DNA from: Pseudomonas sp. DTU_2021_1001937_2_SI_NGA_ILE_001
Lineage (GTDB): Bacteria > Pseudomonadota > Gammaproteobacteria > Pseudomonadales > Pseudomonadaceae
Direction: 5' to 3'
Assembly (NCBI RefSeq): GCF_032463525.1
Contig: NZ_CP135971.1
Coordinates: 4,092,001 to 4,156,000 of the forward strand
DNA: 64,000 nucleotides
Shown here: positions 8,572 through 17,821 of the stretch, one piece after another
Layout: each line of letters starts with the position of its first letter
Numbering within the stretch: the stretch's first letter is position 1
The notes under the pieces: generated by a model
What the model saw: only the letters and a program-made list of their open reading frames with translations
Databases searched by the model: none
Told to the model about the DNA's origin: nothing
Made by a program: the position numbers and the translations under genes

Positions 8572-9801
8572 TTAGAACAGCACGCGGCAGCGAATGGTGC
8601 CTTTGACCTGCTGCAGCTTTTCCTGGGCCAGGTCGGAGTACTCGGCGTCGACGTCGATGACCACGTAGCCGACCTTCTCGTCGGTCTGCAGGAACTGGCC
8701 AGAGATGTTGATGCCGTTTTCCGCGAACACCTTGTTGATCTCGCTGAGCACGCCCGGGATGTTTTCGTGGATGTGCAGCAGACGGTGCTTGCCAGGGTGA
8801 GCCGGCAGGGCCACTTCAGGGAAGTTGACCGACGACACCGAAGTACCGTTGTCGCTGTACTTGACCAGCTTCTCGGCCACTTCCAGACCGATGTTGGCCT
8901 GTGCTTCAGCGGTGGAGCCGCCGATGTGCGGGGTCAGGATCACGTTGTCCAGGCCACGCAGCGGGCTTTCGAAGATGTCGTCGTTGGAACGCGGCTCGAC
9001 CGGGAACACGTCGATGGCGGCACCGATCAGGTGCTTGTCCTTGATGGCGGCGGCCAGGGCGTCGAGATCGACCACGGTACCGCGCGCGGCGTTGATCAGG
9101 ATCCCGCCTTTCTTCATGGCGCGGATTTCTTTCTCGCCGATCATCATCTGCGTAGACGGCAGCTCAGGCACGTGCAGCGAGACGATGTCGGCCAGGCCCA
9201 GCAGCTCGGTCAGGGAGGTGACCTGAGTGGCATTGCCCAGCGGCAGCTTGGTCAGCGGGTCGAAGAAGAACACCTGCATGCCCAGGCTTTCAGCCAGGAC
9301 CGACAGCTGAGTACCGATCGAACCGTAGCCGATGATGCCCAGCTTCTTGCCTCGGATCTCGAAGGAGTTGGCCGCGCTCTTGATCCAGCCGCCACGGTGG
9401 CAGGAAGCGTTCTTCTCGGGAATGCCGCGCAGCAGCAGAATGGCTTCGGCCAGCACCAGCTCGGCGACCGAACGGGTGTTGGAGTAGGGGGCGTTGAACA
9501 CCGCGATACCGCGCTCGCGAGCCGCGCCCAGGTCAACCTGGTTGGTGCCGATGCAGAAGCAGCCGACCGCGACCAGCTTCTTGGCGTGCTCGAAGATTTC
9601 TTCGGTCAGCTGGGTACGCGAGCGAATACCGATGAAGTGGGCATCGGCGATCTTTTCCTTGAGTTCGGCGTCCGGCAGGGACTTGGTGTGGTACTCGATA
9701 CTGGTGTAACCAGCGGCCTTGAGCACATCCACTGCGGACTGATGCACACCTTCGAGAAGAAGGAACTTGATCTTGCTCTTGTCGAGGGAAGTCTTGCTCA
9801 T
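8572..9801 (-). CDS. serA: D-3-phosphoglycerate dehydrogenase
   Basis: This 409-residue enzyme catalyses the first step of serine synthesis, oxidising 3-phosphoglycerate with NAD+. It matches the E. coli length (410). The start MSKTSLDKSKIKFLLLEG at 9801 is chosen; a longer open frame upstream has no homology. The Rossmann motif is LGIIGYGSIGTQL. The catalytic Arg lies in NAARGTVVD, and the catalytic His in LTPHIGGSTAEAQ. Residues about 335-409 form an ACT domain (HIHENIPGVLSEIN), expected to bind serine for feedback inhibition. SerA of this type also reduces 2-oxoglutarate to D-2-hydroxyglutarate, which gives meaning to the divergent dehydrogenase gene. Confidence 0.97.
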   Translation of the reverse strand: MSKTSLDKSKIKFLLLEGVHQSAVDVLKAAGYTSIEYHTKSLPDAELKEKIADAHFIGIRSRTQLTEEIFEHAKKLVAVGCFCIGTNQVDLGAARERGIAVFNAPYSNTRSVAELVLAEAILLLRGIPEKNASCHRGGWIKSAANSFEIRGKKLGIIGYGSIGTQLSVLAESLGMQVFFFDPLTKLPLGNATQVTSLTELLGLADIVSLHVPELPSTQMMIGEKEIRAMKKGGILINAARGTVVDLDALAAAIKDKHLIGAAIDVFPVEPRSNDDIFESPLRGLDNVILTPHIGGSTAEAQANIGLEVAEKLVKYSDNGTSVSSVNFPEVALPAHPGKHRLLHIHENIPGVLSEINKVFAENGINISGQFLQTDEKVGYVVIDVDAEYSDLAQEKLQQVKGTIRCRVLF

Positions 9802-9912
9802 CTGCGTTAACCTGTATCCCGGAAAAATAGCTGGCAAAAAAAGGCATCGGCCATTTTGCGCGTCGCCGTCAGGGCCTCTGCAGGCGCGTCGCATACTGGC
9901 AAGTTGGTGTCG

Positions 9913-9924
9913 TATGCTAGCATA
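9913..9924. promoter_or_regulatory. 12-bp perfect palindrome in the serA / dehydrogenase divergent region
   Basis: TATGCTAGCATA is self-complementary and lies in the 196-bp gap between the divergent serA and flavoprotein genes. It is a candidate operator or part of a -10 region for either gene. No regulator is encoded beside it, so its partner is unknown. Confidence 0.35.
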
Positions 9925-9997
9925 AACAGCCCTCGAAACCCCATGCCCAAACGTGAGAGGTTCTCAGGTTGTCCATGAATTCATCGAGAGTTACGTG

Positions 9998-11392
9998 ATG
10001 ACCCAGCAGGCCCTGATCGAAGAACTCACCGCCCTGGTGGCACCTGCCAAGGTACTCACCGACCCCGCCTCCCTGGAAACCTACGGCAAGGACTGGACCA
10101 AGCAGTTCATTCCGGCGCCGCTGGCTATCGTTCTGCCCCGTAGCACCGAGCAGGTCCAGGCCATCGTGCATTGGGCCAACCGCCATCGCATCGGCCTGGT
10201 GCCGTCGGGCGGGCGTACCGGGCTGTCGGCGGCGGCGGTCGCGAGCAACGGCGAACTGGTGGTGTCCTTCGAGGCCATGAACCAGGTACTGGCGGTCAAT
10301 ACCACGGACCGCACGGTGGTCTGCCAGCCGGGGGTGATTACCCGCCAGTTGCAGGACCTGGCCGCCGACCACGGCCTGTACTATCCCGTGGACTTCGCCT
10401 CGTCGGGCTCCAGCCAGATCGGCGGCAACATCGGCACCAACGCCGGCGGCATCAAGGTGATCCGCTACGGCATGACCCGCAACTGGGTGGCCGGGCTCAA
10501 GGTGGTCACCGGCAAGGGCGACCTGCTGGAACTCAACAAGGACCTGCTGAAGAACGCCACCGGCTATGACCTGCGCCAGCTGTTCATCGGCGCCGAGGGC
10601 ACGCTGGGCTTCGTGGTCGAGGCCACCATGCGCCTGGAACGGGCGCCGAAGAACCTCACCGCCATGGTTCTGGGCGCGGTCGACTTCGACTCGATCATGC
10701 CGGTGTTGCACGCCTTCCATGGCAAGCTGGACCTCACCGCCTTCGAATTCTTCTCGCATGCCTCCATGGCCAAGGTGCTGGCGCGCGGCGACGTGCCGGC
10801 GCCCTTCGATACCCAGTGCCCGTTCTATGCCCTGCTGGAATTCGAGGCCAGCACCGACGAGCTGGCCAACCAGGCCCTGGCGACCTTCGAGCACTGCGTG
10901 GAGCAGGGCTGGGTTCTCGACGGCGTGATGAGCCAGAGCGAGCAGCAGCTGCGCAACCTGTGGAAGCTGCGCGAGTACATCTCCGAGACCATCTCGCACT
11001 TCACACCGTACAAGAACGACATTTCGGTCACCGTCTCGAAGGTCCCGGCATTCCTCAAGGAAATCGACGCCATCGTGGCGCAGCATTACCCCGATTTCGA
11101 AGTGCTCTGGTATGGCCATATCGGCGACGGCAACCTGCACCTGAACATCCTCAAGCCCGAGGCGATGGACAAGCAGGCGTTCTTCGACACCTGCGCGCGG
11201 GTCAACACCTGGGTGTTCGAAACCGTGCAGAAGTACAACGGTTCGATTTCTGCCGAACACGGTGTGGGGATGACCAAGCGTGACTATCTGGCGTACAGTC
11301 GATCGCCTGCCGAAATCGAGTACATGAAAGCCGTGAAGGCAGCGTTCGACCCCAACGGCATCATGAACCCCGGCAAGATCTTCGCACTGTGA
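9998..11392 (+). CDS. FAD-linked D-2-hydroxyglutarate dehydrogenase-type oxidase
   Basis: The 464-residue flavoprotein belongs to the GlcD/D2HGDH family. The ATG at 9998 (MTQQALIEELTAL) is chosen over an in-frame start 45 bases upstream. The FAD-binding PCMH domain (about 35-215) shows VPSGGRTGLSAAAV and GGNIGTNAGGIK. The C-terminal FAD-oxidase domain ends with the metal-binding motifs GHIGDGNLHLNI and EHGVGMTKRDYL. In P. stutzeri the equivalent enzyme is encoded beside serA and reoxidises the D-2-hydroxyglutarate made by SerA, pulling serine synthesis forward (from memory). The divergent layout here suggests the same job. D-lactate or another 2-hydroxy acid remains possible. Confidence 0.88.
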   Translation: MTQQALIEELTALVAPAKVLTDPASLETYGKDWTKQFIPAPLAIVLPRSTEQVQAIVHWANRHRIGLVPSGGRTGLSAAAVASNGELVVSFEAMNQVLAVNTTDRTVVCQPGVITRQLQDLAADHGLYYPVDFASSGSSQIGGNIGTNAGGIKVIRYGMTRNWVAGLKVVTGKGDLLELNKDLLKNATGYDLRQLFIGAEGTLGFVVEATMRLERAPKNLTAMVLGAVDFDSIMPVLHAFHGKLDLTAFEFFSHASMAKVLARGDVPAPFDTQCPFYALLEFEASTDELANQALATFEHCVEQGWVLDGVMSQSEQQLRNLWKLREYISETISHFTPYKNDISVTVSKVPAFLKEIDAIVAQHYPDFEVLWYGHIGDGNLHLNILKPEAMDKQAFFDTCARVNTWVFETVQKYNGSISAEHGVGMTKRDYLAYSRSPAEIEYMKAVKAAFDPNGIMNPGKIFAL

Positions 11393-11417
11393 CGCGACCA
11401 GCCCTCCAGGAGACCCC

Positions 11418-12083
11418 ATGAGCTACCAGCACAAATACGTCGATGGCACGAACATCCATTTCCCTGTCGGCAAAGTGGTCTGCATCGGGCGTAACTACGC
11501 CGAACACGCCAAGGAACTGGGCAACCCGGTCCCTACCGAGCCGCTGCTGTTCATCAAACCCGGCAGTTGCGTCGTACCGCTGGAAGACGGCTTCAGCATT
11601 CCCACCGATCGCGGCAGCGTGCATTACGAGGCCGAGATCGTGGTACTGCTCGGCAAGCCGCTGAGCAAGAACCCGTCCGAGGAAGAAGTGCTGGACGCCA
11701 TCAGCGGTTTCGCGCCGGGCCTGGACCTGACCCTGCGCGACGTGCAGTCGCGCTTGCGCGAAAAAGGCCTGCCGTGGGAGCTGGCCAAGAGCTTCGACGG
11801 TGCCGCGGTGATCGCGCCGTTCGTCCCGGCGGAAACCTTCCCGGACCTGACCGACATCGGCATTCGCCTGACCCTCAACGGCAAGGTGGTGCAGGACGGC
11901 AACAGCAGCCTGATGCTCAACCCCATCCTGCCGATGATCCAGCATATGGCGGCGAATTTCTCGTTGCAGGCCGGTGATCTGATCATGACCGGTACGCCGG
12001 CTGGCGTCGGACCTTTCCAGCCCGGTGACCAGATCGTTCTGGAGTTGGCGGGTCAGGAGCGTTACGAGAGTCGCGTGCTCTGA
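11418..12083 (+). CDS. fumarylacetoacetate hydrolase family protein
   Basis: This 221-residue single-domain FAH protein resembles acylpyruvase/oxaloacetate tautomerase-decarboxylase (YcgM, FAHD1). Key residues are visible: CIGRNYAEHAKELGN, then the metal ligands in HYEAEIVVLLG, the RDVQSRLREKGLPW loop, and MTGTPAGVGPFQPGD. It starts 25 bases after the flavoprotein and is probably co-transcribed with it. A terminator follows. FAHD1-type proteins act on oxaloacetate or acylpyruvates; the actual substrate cannot be read from sequence. Confidence 0.88.
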   Translation: MSYQHKYVDGTNIHFPVGKVVCIGRNYAEHAKELGNPVPTEPLLFIKPGSCVVPLEDGFSIPTDRGSVHYEAEIVVLLGKPLSKNPSEEEVLDAISGFAPGLDLTLRDVQSRLREKGLPWELAKSFDGAAVIAPFVPAETFPDLTDIGIRLTLNGKVVQDGNSSLMLNPILPMIQHMAANFSLQAGDLIMTGTPAGVGPFQPGDQIVLELAGQERYESRVL

Positions 12084-12106
12084 AACGCCCGTTGCCCGAA
12101 CTAACC

Positions 12107-12145
12107 GACCGCCCCATGGCCCCGTGCCCTGGGGCGGTCTTTTTT
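12107..12145 (+). terminator. intrinsic terminator after the FAH gene
   Basis: Perfect arms GACCGCCCC (12107-12115) and GGGGCGGTC (12131-12139) are followed by six Ts (12140-12145). It lies 24 bases after the FAH stop. Confidence 0.9.
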
Positions 12146-12264
12146 GTGGCGCAGGGGCAATTCGCCGGCCATTGGCATTTTTTTCACAACTGATCCGGAT
12201 AATTCCCGAGGCCCCACGGATAGGGGCACCGAGCACGTGCTTCCTACCCGATCAGGAGTCTTCG

Positions 12265-13182
12265 ATGGCTATCCCCTACCTGTCTTCACGCTCGTCGCGG
12301 CGTCTCAGCCTGCGCTGGTACGTCTGGCTGCTGCCGGTGGTGGTGGCCGCCTGTGCCTTGGCCCACGCGATGCACTGGGACGACCGGGCGCTGCTGTTCG
12401 CCAAAGAGGTGATGCAGAGCAAGGCCGAGCGCATGGCCAGCGTCTGGCTACCGGATTACCAGGTGAGCATCGACGCCAAGGTGCTGCCAGGCATGGCCGA
12501 CGACGAGGCCAGCGACCTGGCCTACAACCCGGCGACCCGCACGCTGTTCGCGGTTATGGGCAAGAACCCCTTTCTGGTCGAGCTGAGCCTCAAGGGTGAC
12601 GTACTGCGCAAGATTCCCATGGAAGGCTGGAGCAACCCCGAAGGCATCGCGGTGCTGGACAACGGCCTGGTGGCCTTTACCGACGAACGCCAACAGGTGC
12701 TCAGCATCGTCAAGGTGGATGCCGCTACCACGCGTCTGCGCCTCAGCGATGCGACCCGCTACGACCTTGGCGCTGCCGAGAAGAAGAACAAGGGATTCGA
12801 GGGCATTGCCTGGGACCCCAAGCGCCAGCAACTGCTGATCGGCCAGGAACGCCCGGCGGCGATCTTCACCTGGCAGAGCGACGGCAGTGAATGGCTGACC
12901 GGCGACAAGCAGCGTCTGGGCCAGAATGACCTGGAAATGCGCAACCTGTCGGCGCTGGCCGTCGATCCGCGCACCGGTCATATCCTGGCGCTGTCCGCTG
13001 ACTCGCACATGCTGCTGGAGCTGGACGAGCAGGGCCGGCAGGTCAGCTTCATGACCCTGTTGGGCGGCATGAACGGCTTGAAAGACACCCTGCCGCGTGC
13101 CGAAGGCGTGACCATGGACGAGCAGGGCACACTTTATATGGTCAGTGAACCGAACCTGTTCTATGCCTTCAAGAAGAAATAA
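12265..13182 (+). CDS. SdiA-regulated (YjiK-like) protein, first of two tandem paralogues
   Basis: The 305-residue protein has one N-terminal transmembrane helix (about 18-37), then a beta-propeller-like domain on the periplasmic side. The start at 12265 follows AGGAGT. Family features include VLPGMADDEASDLAYNPATR, EGWSNPEGIAVLDNG, KGFEGIAWDPKRQQL and the ending AEGVTMDEQGTLYMVSEPNLFYAFKKK. These match the SdiA-regulated domain (YjiK family), whose function is unknown to me; its fold resembles sugar-lactone or phytase-like propellers. The next gene is a clear paralogue, 94 bases on. The name reflects an E. coli quorum-sensing link and says nothing about regulation here. Confidence 0.85.
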   Translation: MAIPYLSSRSSRRLSLRWYVWLLPVVVAACALAHAMHWDDRALLFAKEVMQSKAERMASVWLPDYQVSIDAKVLPGMADDEASDLAYNPATRTLFAVMGKNPFLVELSLKGDVLRKIPMEGWSNPEGIAVLDNGLVAFTDERQQVLSIVKVDAATTRLRLSDATRYDLGAAEKKNKGFEGIAWDPKRQQLLIGQERPAAIFTWQSDGSEWLTGDKQRLGQNDLEMRNLSALAVDPRTGHILALSADSHMLLELDEQGRQVSFMTLLGGMNGLKDTLPRAEGVTMDEQGTLYMVSEPNLFYAFKKK

Positions 13183-13276
13183 ACGGCACATTGCAGTCAT
13201 GTGGCCATGAGCTATTAAGCCTGGTTTCAGATTGGCGTGCTATTTATGCAGCCCCTTCCTTGCAAGAGCTGCCGAA

Positions 13277-14182
13277 ATGCGTCGTTCCATCCATCTGAAG
13301 CTGTGGGTCCTCATCGTACTGCTGCTGGCAGCCGTGGCGTTCTTTGCCGCTCGCGAATTTCGTCTGGTGGAGCGGGCCGCCTTCAACTGGAAGCTGTTCT
13401 GGCAGACCGAGTCGGCTTCGGCCATCGGCCTGGATGATTACCGCGTGGTGGTCGAAGGCAAGGTCATCGAGGGGCTGGAGGACGACGTCTCGGCGCTCAG
13501 CTTCGATCCGAGTCGCAAGACCCTGTTCACCGTCACCAACCAGAACAGCGAGTTGGTCGAGCTGAGCCTGGATGGCCGTATTCTGCGGCGCATTCACCTG
13601 GAAGGCTTTGGTGACGCCGAGGCCGTGGAATACATCCGCCCCGGCGTATTCGTAATCAGTGACGAACGCCGTCAGCGGCTGATCCAGGTGCAGGTGGGCG
13701 ACGACACGCGCAGCCTGGATGCCAGCCGCTCCGAGCAGTTGACCCTGGATTTCAATGCGGGCAGCAACAAGGGCTTCGAAGGGCTGGCCTACGATACCCA
13801 GGGCCAGCGGCTGTTCGTCGCCAAGGAGCGCGACCCGGTGCAGATCATCGAGGTGCGCGGGTTCCCCAGGCAGGATGCCGGTGCGCCTGGAACACTGGAG
13901 GTCGCGTCCAACCGCCAGCGCGATGCCGGGATCTTCGTGCGTGACCTGTCCAGCCTGCAGTTCGACGAACGCAGTGGCCACCTGCTGGCGCTGTCCGACG
14001 AGTCGCGACAGATCCTCGAACTGGACGTCGATGGCCGGCCGGTGGGCAGCGGTTCGCTGAAGAAGGGCCAGATGGGCTTGAGCAAGACCGTACCCCAGGC
14101 CGAAGGTATCGCCATGGATGACGAAGGCACCCTGTACCTGGTCAGCGAACCGAACCTGTTCTACGTGTTCAAGAAGCCTTGA
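13277..14182 (+). CDS. SdiA-regulated (YjiK-like) protein, second of two tandem paralogues
   Basis: This 301-residue paralogue of the preceding protein has the same plan: an N-terminal membrane anchor (about 8-27), then a propeller-like domain. It shares GLEDDVSALSFDPSRKTLF, GDAEAVEYIRPG, NKGFEGLAYDTQGQRLF and an almost identical end (AEGIAMDDEGTLYLVSEPNLFYVFKKP). The ATG at 13277 is chosen because hydrophobic residues follow at the expected distance; an upstream TTG frame would add 15 residues. The pair looks like an old duplication, since the two proteins have clearly diverged in the middle. Both are probably tethered to the inner membrane facing the periplasm. Confidence 0.83.
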   Translation: MRRSIHLKLWVLIVLLLAAVAFFAAREFRLVERAAFNWKLFWQTESASAIGLDDYRVVVEGKVIEGLEDDVSALSFDPSRKTLFTVTNQNSELVELSLDGRILRRIHLEGFGDAEAVEYIRPGVFVISDERRQRLIQVQVGDDTRSLDASRSEQLTLDFNAGSNKGFEGLAYDTQGQRLFVAKERDPVQIIEVRGFPRQDAGAPGTLEVASNRQRDAGIFVRDLSSLQFDERSGHLLALSDESRQILELDVDGRPVGSGSLKKGQMGLSKTVPQAEGIAMDDEGTLYLVSEPNLFYVFKKP

Positions 14183-14248
14183 CCAGCGCCCAAGGGTAAT
14201 GCCGCTCAGCTTGGACGGGCAGGCTTTGGCCGCAATACAGGTCAGGCC

Positions 14249-14338
14249 GTGGGAGCGGCTTTAGCCACGAAAGCGCCAGGAAATTCACTGCATCTGCTGT
14301 GAACATGCGGTTACTTCGCGGCTGAAGCCGCTCCTGCC
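14249..14338. repeat. inverted pair of REP elements
   Basis: Two REP units face each other: GTGGGAGCGGCTTTAGCCAC (from 14249) and TTCGCGGCTGAAGCCGCTCC (from 14315). They are separated by about 43 bases that include CACTGCATCTGCTGTGAACA. The same arrangement, spacer included, recurs at 20136-20225. It lies between the second YjiK gene and rpiA, which converge here. Confidence 0.85.
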
Positions 14339-14362
14339 CGGTCTAACTGACCTGTATCGGGT

Positions 14363-15034
14363 TTAGCGGGTCAGGCTCTTTACGCCTTCGGCGGTGCCAA
14401 GCAGCAGCAGGTCGGCCGGGCGGGCGGCGAACAGGCCGTTGGTGACCACGCCGACGATGGCGTTGATCTGGCTTTCCAGCTCCACCGGGTTGGTGATGCT
14501 CATGTTGTGCACGTCGAGGATGATGTTGCCGTTGTCGGTGATCACACCCTCGCGGTACACCGGGTCGCCGCCCAGCTTCACCAGCTCGCGGGCCACATGG
14601 CTGCGGGCCATGGGGATGACTTCCACTGGCAGCGGGAAGGCGCCGAGCACCGGCACCAGCTTGCTGGCATCGGCGATGCAGATGAAGGTCTTGGCCACGG
14701 CAGCGACGATCTTCTCGCGGGTCAGGGCCGCGCCGCCGCCCTTGATCAGGTTCAGGTGTTCGTCGCTTTCGTCGGCGCCGTCGATGTAGAACTCCAGGTC
14801 GCTCACGGTATTGAGTTCATAAACCGGAATGCCATGGCCCTTCAGGCGTGCGGCGGTGGCCTCGGAGCTGGCCACGGCGCCGTCGAAGGCGCCCTTGTGC
14901 TGGGCCAGGGCATCGATGAAGCAGTTGGCGGTGGAGCCGGTGCCGACGCCGATGATGCTCTTGTCGTCGATCTTGGGAAGAATGAAATCGACGGCGGCCT
15001 GGGCGACGGCCTGTTTGAGTTGATCCTGGTTCAT
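14363..15034 (-). CDS. rpiA: ribose-5-phosphate isomerase A
   Basis: This 223-residue enzyme of the pentose phosphate pathway interconverts ribose-5-phosphate and ribulose-5-phosphate. The motifs are [13 protein letters not shown] (phosphate loop), [17 protein letters not shown] (catalytic Asp and Lys region) and [12 protein letters not shown]. The start [10 protein letters not shown] at 15034 is chosen, as the upstream frame is unlike the family. It is divergent from ilvA with 131 bases between them, a conserved Pseudomonas pairing. Confidence 0.97.
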   Translation of the reverse strand: MNQDQLKQAVAQAAVDFILPKIDDKSIIGVGTGSTANCFIDALAQHKGAFDGAVASSEATAARLKGHGIPVYELNTVSDLEFYIDGADESDEHLNLIKGGGAALTREKIVAAVAKTFICIADASKLVPVLGAFPLPVEVIPMARSHVARELVKLGGDPVYREGVITDNGNIILDVHNMSITNPVELESQINAIVGVVTNGLFAARPADLLLLGTAEGVKSLTR

Positions 15035-15165
15035 GCGGGCTCCACGGTGCCGATGGTGTGCGAAAGGGCGGCCATTATAGCGATGGCGTGGCGGCAAATG
15101 TGGTCGCGCGTCGGTCGCGGCGCTAAACTTTGCCGCCTTGCCCTTTGGTCCGTGATGTCGCCGCG

Positions 15166-16680
<1,515 letters not shown>

Positions 16681-16738
16681 AGGGGCGCGTAGGTCCGGAT
16701 GCCCATGAGCGTGGGTCGTACATCGAAGAGGTCGCCCT

Positions 16739-17149
16739 ATGGACACGCTGATCGCTCTGAAAAGCCTGCATGTCACTGCCCTGGTGGCGGTGCTGGGCGG
16801 TGCCGCCGGGCTGGCCGCCTGGCAACTGCGCACCCGCCACGCCGGCCAGGAAACCGTGCCGCAACGCCTGTGGCTGCGCCCGTCGCTCTGGGCCTGGCTG
16901 GTCATGGCCCTGGGCCTGGCCATACTGCCGTTCAGCGGCTGGTGGCTGGTCCATAAGCTCGGGCTGGCGCTGGGGCAGGGCTGGATCCTCGCCAGCAGCC
17001 TGCTTTATACCTTCGGTCTCGTGGCCTGGGCCTGGCTGCTCATGCGCCTGGCCGGTGCGGCCACCGGCCGCTTCACGCGGGTGCTGGCGGTTCTCGCCGG
17101 CCTGTGCTTCATCGGTATGGCTGTGTTGCTGGTCGCCCGGCCAGGCTGA
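16739..17149 (+). CDS. small integral membrane protein (DUF2269-like)
   Basis: The 136-residue protein has four hydrophobic helices (about 7-28, 48-68, 80-102 and 113-132) and short loops. It starts MDTLIALKSLHVTALVAVLGG. A His in the first helix (KSLHV) and a Trp-rich second helix (FSGWWLVHKLGL) resemble the DUF2269 family of predicted membrane proteins. It lies 58 bases after ilvA and may be co-transcribed. I do not know its function. Confidence 0.65.
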   Translation: MDTLIALKSLHVTALVAVLGGAAGLAAWQLRTRHAGQETVPQRLWLRPSLWAWLVMALGLAILPFSGWWLVHKLGLALGQGWILASSLLYTFGLVAWAWLLMRLAGAATGRFTRVLAVLAGLCFIGMAVLLVARPG

Positions 17150-17320
17150 GCCTGGCAGTCAACGGTGCCCGGCGAAGACCGGTTAACCCCTGAAAACACT
17201 GAAAAAAGCGCCAATCAATACGAGGTTTTCACAAGACTTCAGATAAGGTGCCAAGCCTCGTTGCTGCTTTGAGGGCCTTTGTGGAACAATGCGGCGACAT
17301 GCGTTTGCGAGGTTGTTGCC

Positions 17321-17800
17321 GTGATCGACCCCGATGGTTTCCGTCCTAATGTCGGGATTATTCTGACAAACGATGCCGGTCAGGTCCTGTGGGCTCGTCG
17401 TATCAACCAGGATGCCTGGCAGTTTCCTCAAGGCGGGATCAACCCCCAGGAAACGCCGGAAGAAGCGCTGTACCGTGAATTGAACGAAGAGGTCGGGCTG
17501 GAACGGCACGACGTCGAGATTCTCGCCTGTACCCGTGGTTGGCTGCGCTATCGTCTGCCCCAGCGGCTGGTGCGTACCCACAGCCAGCCACTGTGCATCG
17601 GCCAGAAGCAGAAATGGTTTCTCTTGCGCCTGATCTCCAACGAGCAGCGGGTGCGGATGGACCTGACCGGTAAGCCGGAGTTCGATGGCTGGCGTTGGGT
17701 CAGCTATTGGTACCCGCTGGGTCAGGTGGTGACATTCAAGCGCGAGGTTTACCGGCGCGCACTCAAAGAGCTTGCCCCGCGCCTGCTGGCGCGTGACTGA
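17321..17800 (+). CDS. rppH: RNA pyrophosphohydrolase
   Basis: This 159-residue Nudix hydrolase removes pyrophosphate from triphosphorylated mRNA 5' ends, triggering RNase E decay. The Nudix box is complete between residues about 38 and 60 ([20 protein letters not shown], then VGL). The start is a GTG at 17321 ([15 protein letters not shown]), preceded by GAGG at about 17309-17312; the upstream frame is not family-like. The RppH-type C-terminal strand [17 protein letters not shown] is present. ptsP begins 21 bases after the stop, the usual rppH-ptsP arrangement in gamma-proteobacteria. Confidence 0.95.
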   Translation: MIDPDGFRPNVGIILTNDAGQVLWARRINQDAWQFPQGGINPQETPEEALYRELNEEVGLERHDVEILACTRGWLRYRLPQRLVRTHSQPLCIGQKQKWFLLRLISNEQRVRMDLTGKPEFDGWRWVSYWYPLGQVVTFKREVYRRALKELAPRLLARD

Positions 17801-17821
17801 CACGGAGTTCGACCCCGAGCC

